A stretch of 64,000 nucleotides of DNA. It comes from Stichopus chloronotus. Its lineage: Eukaryota > Echinodermata > Holothuroidea > Aspidochirotida > Stichopodidae. Below the pieces are notes generated by a model. It was not told the origin of the DNA, searched no databases, and worked only from the letters and a program-made list of their open reading frames with translations. Below are positions 56,287 through 64,000 of the stretch, piece by piece; within the stretch, counting starts at the first letter, position 1; every line of letters starts with the position of its first letter. The stretch is from the NCBI GenBank assembly GCA_021234535.1, contig CM037833.1, forward strand, positions 4,532,397 to 4,596,396, read 5' to 3'. The position numbers and the translations under genes were made by a program.

Positions 56287-59200
56287 GCCAGACTCAGTTG
56301 TGAAGGATGCTATGGCAAATGCTGTAGTTGTTGCTTTTCCATGTTTGAGGGACCCCAAAGGAACAGGGCATGTGAGTGTTCTAAACTTTTTACAGTAGAT
56401 TGACTCAACCTTAATAAAACCAAAGCGGGTTAATTTTATGTCAAATCTGATCCCTTTATGTGTAATGTACCAGTGGTTAATTTGGAGACTGAAATGCTGC
56501 AAATTCACAGACATGACAATTTTAAACTTGTGTGTATATGTACATGTGTGTGTAGTTGTGTACTCACAAATGCACCCTTAGCGGGTACCCTACACTCAAG
56601 CGAGAGCAATAAAGCCCTGGCACTTCTGTTCTTGTTTAGGCGGAGCTCGAAACTGCAAGTAGCTACTCGTAGCTACTCGCTACACACACGTTTTCTGTTT
56701 TTCTTGCACAGTTGTGACGGTCTCTGGAGCAAAAGCACCAGAGAGCCAGTTTATTTTCAAGCCCATATATAGACAGCAACATTAATTGCTCAAGAAGCTT
56801 AGACTTCATGATGATCATGTGTACAGTCTTGTCTCAATGGTTATTTCAAATTATCCTAATTCATTGTGTTTAGCTTTCAGTGTGGCAAGCACAATAACTT
56901 ATAGCAGCCTTGAGCATAGTTTCTCTGAGTTTGGAAGGTGCAGCAGGTTTCATCTTAATTTGTGGTGTTTTTAGCAGGAAGTGATGTCATGAGTTTGGGA
57001 CAGTAGGGCTTTTGCCCTTGTCTATATCTGCCTGACCACATGTGTTTTTCTTGTTAATATATTCAGGGAGCCTTCTATACAAAAGGGAGGAAAAAGTTCC
57101 CTGCATTTGGCTGGCTTGAGGACCACCTAAGGTACGTCAGGAAAAAACAGAAGAGAATTTCATCATGGAATAGATCCAAGACAGTGGTATCTCCCAAACC
57201 ATGTGAAAATGAGCAAGGCATTTTATCTGTGAAAGGTGAAAATTGTTTTATTGACTTTTCATAGCTAGTTAGTGTCTGTAACTAATTTCCTTTTCAGTTA
57301 CCTATAGCTGTATGTGATTATCATCTTGAGCTTGTCAAGTAGGAGAAGATAAATTTGAGGTTTATATATAACGACGTGATGGTTTGGGGTTTCAACTGTA
57401 TTTTTATGTAAGGTATAATTTTACCATACTCATCTTTAGACAAAAAGTGTTATATTAACGGCAGATTTTCATCACACCAAACAGACCAAACACACCACTG
57501 TAGTCTATGGAGAATTATGATCAAAGGGGGCCCCACATCAATTTGTGCCCAGGTAACCAAATGGTAAAACTGGTCCTGGCTCAAGCACATGGAATCCTTG
57601 TAAAGTTCGATGCAACATATGAAATAGGTAGCCGGTATGCGATGTCATATCCTCCCTCAAAGCCAGTGGCGTCGTGCCCATTGGGGCCTGGGGGCTCGTC
57701 CCCAAATTTCTTCAAAGGTGTCATAAAATTTTGTATTAAAATGCATATACAATTCTTCCCATGTCCAGTTAATATGAGAAGTTAATTACTTTAAAAAAAA
57801 ACAGCTCATTTGAGCTATGTTGTGACCTCATAGCATGGTTAGGTCAATATGTTGGGAAAGGCTGTTCTTTCAATTTTCTGTACGCTCTGCGCCAACTGAT
57901 GGTGGTGCTTCGCTTAGATAGTCATTTGGGCGGGATTACATATTTCGCCCTTCCATCCCACAAATGGAAGTTGGACCGCGCACCATTAGACTCTTGGGAG
58001 AGGGGGCACACAAGTCAGCAAATGTCATACCTATTAGTCGGCAAATAGGACACCACCCCCATTCAGGGAGTCTAGTGATGCCCCTGAATAGCACCACTCT
58101 GATTGGTCAGTGATAATCTCCGCAACACACATGGTGCATCCCAATGCATGCCAGGGAGACGGATCACAAACAGCAGTTTGTAAATATGGCCTTGAGAAAT
58201 TTAAGCTTGGCAAGATGCTGTAAAGCTTTGTCTGGGAATTGTTTTAGTTTTTTTCTTTTAATTAGGGGAGAAGGCAGCTAGAAGTAAGCAAGGGCATACC
58301 TTTTAGCCAGTGGGGCATATTTTTCAGCTAGTGAGTAGGTAGTTAAATGTTTACCATATGTTTTTAACATGCACGATTTCAGATGAATTTCATGAAATTT
58401 GTTACCATGCTTTTCCAGGAGAATTGGAGGATGTATCCCCAGAAGAGCTAGTGACTATGACTGAGTGGTTGAAACACAACCTGGAACCATCTACTACAGT
58501 GGCAGATTACATGAGGAAAACTGCTGGTCAAAAAATACTTATTAGGGAGGATGCCAAAAGTGTTGGAGAGATACTTCTATGTTACCCTCGTTTGCTTGAT
58601 CCAGGAATGGTGAGCTAAAACAATAAGTTATAATTATTATAATTGCTCTTTTAAATCCAAAAAACTGACCCATTACATTGGTGAATATCTTTAAGTGTGT
58701 TCCAGGAAATTTACTAATTGATTTCTGGCACTTTACATAGTTGTGAGAACCACATGTTCAAACCTCTACCACCATTGAGTAAGATCCACATTCATATTGC
58801 TTAATTGTTTTTGCTACTGAAATTTAACTATTTCATATCACTTTTGGTATAGGGAGTGAAAGACTTGGATTCCATTACATTAATTTGCTCAATGGGCATT
58901 CCAATTAAGAGGTGATGTAGTAAGCAGGTTTAATTTATTATGTTCAGTTTCTTGCTCTCTAAAAAGAGTTCAGAAAACATAGCCAACTATGTTTTACATC
59001 TATAGTGACTGCAGATTAGATGTGTATGAGATATTTGGAACTCAAACCAAATAATCATGGTCTATATATTGAGCATAAAACATTCTGCTGGTTTAACGAT
59101 GAGTTTAAATGTCTTTTTTCCAATACAGATTGAGCAGGACTTTGACATTTTGAATCCAGGGTCAAAAAACTTGCTGTATCAAAAGTGGGAATTGCTAGCT

Positions 59201-62200
59201 GCCAACATTATCGCCTATGCCGACCAAATAAATCCGAATTGGTCTGAAGTACTCCAAACCCCAAAGGACACACACACGTGTACAAATGGTAAGTTTTTAA
59301 GCCTGAATTCAGCAAGAGAATAATTATAAGTGTATTAACAACTTAATCACTTTTATGCTGTGCATTCCTTTATGGCATAGGAGGTTGCTGTTTTGTGTTA
59401 TTCTGTCAGGATAATTTGACAGTTGCTTCTTGGAGGTAGGGTATTTTATGCTGCTGCCGACAGAATTTCTTTTGCATCTTTTAAGTGTGATGATGGTCAT
59501 GTCAGCTGACTAATTCATGCTACAATATCTCCAAATGGCTGACGACAGCTTGCAAATCTGTAAAATACTGCTGCTTCATAGCTAGTAGAAGATGCAAAAT
59601 TTAGAATGTAACTCCTGAAGGTGCACACCCACCACCCCATATGTGTCCAATTCTCTCTACTTCAAAACATGCATCCACTCAGTTTCTGTCCTGCTTGGTA
59701 TAATTGGGACTGTGGTTTCTGATCGCACTAGCTCTGTGAACATACACGTAGCTTTGTGAAATGAATTAAGTTGGGAGCACTGCAGGCCAAGCAAGCAGGT
59801 TGTTAATATGAATGTGAATCCTGCTCAATAGTGATTCTCACAACTACATAAATTACACTTGCCCTAAATTATCCAAAATAGAATGCAGGTATGGCATTAT
59901 GTTCTTTAATAGGAATCGTAACCCCTTCACAATCTTTTCATGCATACTTCTGGCTATGTTTCCACTTTTTTCAAACCATGGATCTGTAGCCAACTATCTT
60001 TAATTCATGTAATTTAATATGCTATTACGTAGCCATATGCCTTGCCAATTTGGCACGTCATATGTATCTAGTGCATTGACTTTATCGTGATTTGGAGAGT
60101 TTCTAAGAATAGTTTATGCAGGAAAATTACAAGGGCATGCCACCAGGATGAGCAACCACTTTAGAAACTTTTTAAAATGCCCAGAGGAGGAGTACCACAA
60201 GGGCTTTTTCTGATGGACTCCATTGGATTTTGCTTACCCATAAACCAACCTTTGGATTATTGTAACCCCTGGTTGTTGCAGTAATTTTACAAGAATTACC
60301 TAAGTGTAATAATTGCTTCATTAGTATCAGGAAAACATCTATTTGCAACTCCTGTCAATGTACAGTAAATTAAGTTACTGCAGTTTACTATGTTAGGGAC
60401 TGTGGAGCCAATTCTGAAGTTGAGGGTGACTCCTCTCAGCACACAGTATTTTTCAAGAAGATGAGAGCGCCAGTTCCCAGGTAGTCCAAACTTCCCAGTA
60501 AAGAAAACGGGGGCTACAGCTTTCTTATCCCTCTCCGCTCCCCTCCTCCCCTGTCTACGTGGTCCCCGCAGGTGTTTTTGTGACTGGAGTAAAAAGATCT
60601 TCCCATTCTAATAATCTGTTACTGTATGTCAATGCCTAAATATTTAAATTTCTTGCAGATGAAATCAAGAATCTTGCCTTCTTCCTCATCCCAATCTTGT
60701 TCAAGGGCAGATCAGCAAAAAAGGGATCATGCACTGTCTTAAACTCATTGAGATCTTTTATAGATGTGAAGCCAGTAAGTTGTTTATAAGCTTTTCTTTT
60801 TTCTTGGGTTGGGGTTTTTTTACTATGTGGGGATTCCTGATGGATTCTTGGGTGTACATTTTGAGTTGTGTGGTTATGCCGAAGGGGAAGGGGGAGCAGG
60901 ACTTCATGTGTGTTATTGATAGAAATGTTTCCTACGTTATGGCAAACTACTTTTAAGGAAGCGTTTGTCTACTTGAAGTAAATAGTAAGCTATAGAGACT
61001 TGATTTTGGAAGTACTATCATGAAGTGGTAATTAGAGCATCCAACTTGCAGCCGGAAGTCTGGGGTTTGACATGTGGCCAAGTCATACCAAAGACTTTAA
61101 AAGTGGAACTTACTGCCATTGTACTTGGTGCTCAGCATAAGCAATGGAGTAGGGAAAACAAGCCAGTGAGTCACAACTGGAAAAAAGGCCGTGGCCTGCT
61201 CGTCTTGAACCAGTTGGTTAAAAAGTGAGAGGTAAAACCTCATCTAACTAACCATGAACTCAAGTTACTAAACTCACAAGGAGATGTTTCAGTGGAAGGA
61301 AAAACTTAATTCTCTTCTTTAACTTGTATTTTGTGGAGTATCCAATATATATTGAGTCGTGAAAATGTAATTTTAAACTTGCATGAAACAATTAACAAAA
61401 ACATCTCAAGTTTATTAAAGTTATCAAACATTTTTGATGTATTGACATCTTGACTTAATGTGAGAAATTCTTTTTGTCATTTGTGCAGTGCACACTCATC
61501 AAATTTGATTACGAATGCAAAGACATGGGTGTTGCAAATGTCAATACTGATATTCAAAAAAATTGTGTGTATTCCGTGTGTGTATCGCTGGAAAATGGAT
61601 TAATTCAATCAATAATCTACAGTAAGTATTGAACTGAAGTAACAATAACACATTCTCTAATTGTTCTAATATTTTGAACTTTTTGGGGATGGAGGTATGA
61701 AGAGAAAGTTTCATCAGAACAAAATTACATCCCTCTTCTTCATTGTGACTCGAAATTTGTTCATGGGTTCAATGTAGCTTGACTTGAAGCAGAATGGCAG
61801 TTGGTCAGGTATTTAAGGAAGGTGAACATTCCTGCATCCCCCGGCCTATTACCACTACTCATCGTCTTCACCTACCACCTCCCTAGTTGTAGCCCTGTAC
61901 CTCTGACTTAGCTAAGAGTATAACTCGGAAGAACAGTACATGATCTAAGGGATTTAAAAATGGGTACCTGTTGGAACAGAGTTGGTTATTGTAACTTAAA
62001 TATTGCCTTGATAACATGCAAATAGTTCTCCCATAGCTAGGAGTCACCAATAAGAATATATAGTGAAACGGGCAGAGCCCTTTACATCTTTCTTAATTTT
62101 CCATTTACGTTATTGGCATAGCGCCGCCACTGTTATAAGCTACTGGAAACTTTACAAAACTAACCAATCACTTGCCAACGTTTCCCCGCCTTACCGATTC

Positions 62201-63419
62201 CTATGATATGTATCCTTCGTGTTGCGGCGGGTGACGTTGACATCTTTGTGAGGGTGATTGTACTCCTAGTGGTTGACCTGTGAAGACCTGCGTATATTAG
62301 TGTGAATATTTGAGCCTCATTTTTCGGGTTTTATTGTTGTTTTCTGTGGAGGAACCTTGGGGTCACCTTTCGAGGCAACGTAAGTAATTCTAATCGCAAC
62401 CGTAATAATGTGTCAATAAATCGTTGAACTTCATATACTGCTGTTAGACTCCTCAATCGTGTCGAGTAAATAACCTAGGCCTGTGACCTGCTTATATCGT
62501 CAACTTTGAACTTGCTATCCACTGGGTACGGCAACGTTACAATAGAGTCATTTTGTAAATAACAAAATGACTCTTAAGTGAGAATGTGTCATGAAGCTTT
62601 GATTAGAACCAGTTAAGCTCTTAATGTGAATTCAACATACAAAATGAGACAAAAAAGTACAATATAAATAAAATGTTTCTCTGTAGTGTTTATAACTGTG
62701 TGGCCAGCTTGTCAGTTATGGAAGGATGAAGTTTTTGTTTTTTGTCCTAGATTCATGGGGGGGGGGGGAAGTGTTTAGGAAATTTGCCTGGGTACACCAT
62801 AGAGGTTCACAAAAATTAGGATGCCATAACAGCATTTGGGGACATTGCATGTTTCTATATGCAAGTAAGAACATTTGGACATAAAGACAAGATGTAAATT
62901 ACCCAAGTAGTTTGAAAAGTACTGCTGATAGCAGAACTATACTTCGAGCAGAATGGTAGTGGTGAATAGACATTTGGGAGGAAAGAAACATGTTACACTG
63001 CAAGCATAACTTTCTCAGATTCATCATAGCACAAATTGAAAGGAAAACTGAAGCTCATGTACAGATTATATGACTAATGTCATCTTCCAACTTTACAGGA
63101 TGTGACTAGTGTGGAGCAGTACTGCACAGATATTGACAAGAAGGACCGTCCCCAGCCTTTTGTCCTTTGCCTCGGAAGCAACAATTTAATGCCCCAGCAA
63201 TATTTTGTTATCATAGAAAGATGTCCGATTGTTCAATCATCCCTAATGTCAGCAATCGATTTCTGCTTTAAGTGCCACTACGTCTTCGACATCTCCTACC
63301 AGCCGCAATGCAAAGGAGCATGGGAGTTCTTGCAGTCAGAGATATATGACCTCGGTTCCGTCGTGAACAGTTCCATTAGCATGTTTAGATCGTTTGTTAG
63401 AAATCAAGCAAGTGGCTGA
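56287..63419 (+). CDS. SAMD3-like protein, six consecutive exons, apparently intact
   Basis: Exons are 56287-56371, 57067-57235, 58383-58609, 59129-59288, 60659-60774 and 63099-63419 (stop TGA). Every intron is GT...AG and all five joins keep phase without a stop. They give PDSVVKDAMANAVVVAFPCL, GAFYTKGRKKFPAFGWLEDH, LEDVSPEELVTMTEWLKHN, YQKWELLAANIIAYADQ, FLIPILFKGRSAKKG, and finally RPQPFVLCLGSNN, YFVIIERCPIV and CHYVFDISYQPQCKGAWEFL. These match the C-terminal two thirds of proteins called SAM-domain-containing protein 3-like in fish and invertebrates. The first exon found begins with one base of a split codon, so at least one upstream exon with the start codon, and any SAM domain, is missing from this model. 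Function is unknown. Confidence 0.65.
57240..58380. other. intron 2 of the SAMD3-like gene
   Basis: Non-coding. The 57500-58160 part has the look of an old transposon (CCAGTGGCGTCGTGCCC, GGGGCCTGGGGGCTCGTCCCC) but no domain was seen. Confidence 0.45.
59290..60658. other. intron 4 of the SAMD3-like gene
   Basis: Non-coding AT-rich sequence ending in a clean TTTCTTGCAG acceptor. Confidence 0.5.
60775..63098. other. intron 5 of the SAMD3-like gene, with a promoter-like GC island
   Basis: Long intron. At about 62110-62390 the base content rises, with CpG-containing words such as GCGCCGCCACT and GTTGCGGCGGGTGACGTTGAC. It ends AGGCAAC|GTAAGT at 62382, a strong splice donor. This resembles an alternative first exon or the start of a gene running past the window. 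A G12 run lies at about 62757-62768. Confidence 0.4.
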
Positions 63420-64000
63420 ATTTTTCCTCAAACTTTTTAGAAAAGGAGTTTCTTTCATGATAGACAAGGTGTTTTTGTGTACCTAGAGACCACTACAAGT
63501 TTATTTTTCTGTTTTTGTGTTCCATTTCTTAAAAGTGCTTATTCACTTGATCAACAGTAGAATCACTGATAGAAACAAATATACTCGATTCTATTCATAC
63601 ATATGGAAGACAGGATAAAAGTGGCCACTTGTTAATTTCAATCAGTGTATTCAGTGGGATTAAGGATCCATATCAGCTGTTCGTTTTTTACTATGCACAG
63701 GTATGCCAATGTAGCAATAATTGCAGTATTTAAAACTAATAATCAACTGTTTCAGTAAGATCAATATAAACTTACTAAGGATGAATTACTATGTAATTTA
63801 CTTTTACATTCAAACAATTGGGGAAGAGACACTCAAAGAGTTCACTTGAAAGTTTTGGCAATGTCATTCTTAGGAGTCAAAGGATGTTCAGTCCTATCCA
63901 TCTGAACCCATAGAAGAAGAGACAGGAGGAAAGCTTTCACACTGACATGGAATTGTCTTTTGAACAAAGGTATCTATGTTTTCTTGGTGTCGACTGTACA
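63420..64000 (+). other. 3' flank of the SAMD3-like gene
   Basis: Possible 3' UTR followed by AT-rich sequence. No further gene recognised before the window ends. Confidence 0.4.

Noticed and set aside
61489..61621. Open stretch after a clean TTTGTGCAG acceptor with a GTAAGT donor, first taken as an exon of the SAMD3-like gene
   Set aside because: Its end phase would create a stop in the next exon, while the exon before it (ending 60774) joins directly and in phase to 63099 with continuous family similarity.
1..64000. CRISPR array, tRNA, rRNA or bacterial operon
   Set aside because: Introns, LINE and Gypsy elements and P-element/Kolobok genes show a eukaryotic genome; no spaced identical repeats or RNA-gene cloverleaf were noticed.

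Overview
The window is eukaryotic and almost certainly from a marine invertebrate. It has spliced genes with GT/AG introns, a low gene density, an AT-rich background and many decayed transposons. The recurrent word TAGGCCT and the gene families present (P2X7-like ballast domain, SAMD3-like proteins, zinc-finger recombinase-like genes, Tx1-like LINEs, P-element and Kolobok-like transposases) suggest a deuterostome such as an echinoderm, possibly a sea cucumber. That assignment is an impression, not a result. No rRNA, tRNA, CRISPR array or bacterial operon was seen.

Region 1 (1-9000) is repeat-rich: three 3' fragments of one Tx1/L1-group LINE, a MULE transposase tail, an RTE-like LINE fragment, several degenerate tandem repeats and a short telomere-like array. 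Region 2 (9.0-14.4 kb) holds a frameshifted relic of a cysteine-rich (CXC) gene family and the zinc-finger start of a tyrosine-recombinase-like gene. Region 3 (14.4-26.2 kb) is a nest of retrotransposons. A minus-strand Gypsy element (gag zinc knuckle, protease, RT, RNase H, integrase) is split by a minus-strand LINE. Next to it is a plus-strand Gypsy element with a complete 5' LTR, a truncated 3' LTR and a perfect 5-bp target duplication. Region 4 (26.2-35.4 kb) holds the C-terminal part of a recombinase-like gene, a small inverted-repeat element, a decayed HUH-endonuclease plus SF3-helicase protein, another LINE tail, a second recombinase-like fragment and the first exons of a minus-strand SAMD3-like gene.

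Region 5 (37.7-46.7 kb) holds a PHD finger, a downstream uncharacterised gene of a transposon-related family, and on the minus strand a multi-exon P-element transposase gene carrying several lesions. Region 6 (48.8-63.4 kb) holds a two-exon P2X7-ballast-like gene, a minus-strand Kolobok-like DDE transposase with one frameshift, and a six-exon SAMD3-like gene whose exon phases all agree. The last is the best candidate for an intact host gene.

Several frameshifts in otherwise well-preserved proteins fall in homopolymer runs, so some apparent pseudogenes may be assembly errors. The most unusual content is the HUH/SF3 replication-protein relic, the tyrosine-recombinase-like fragments, which may have been split by the nested retrotransposons, and the intact SAMD3-like gene.
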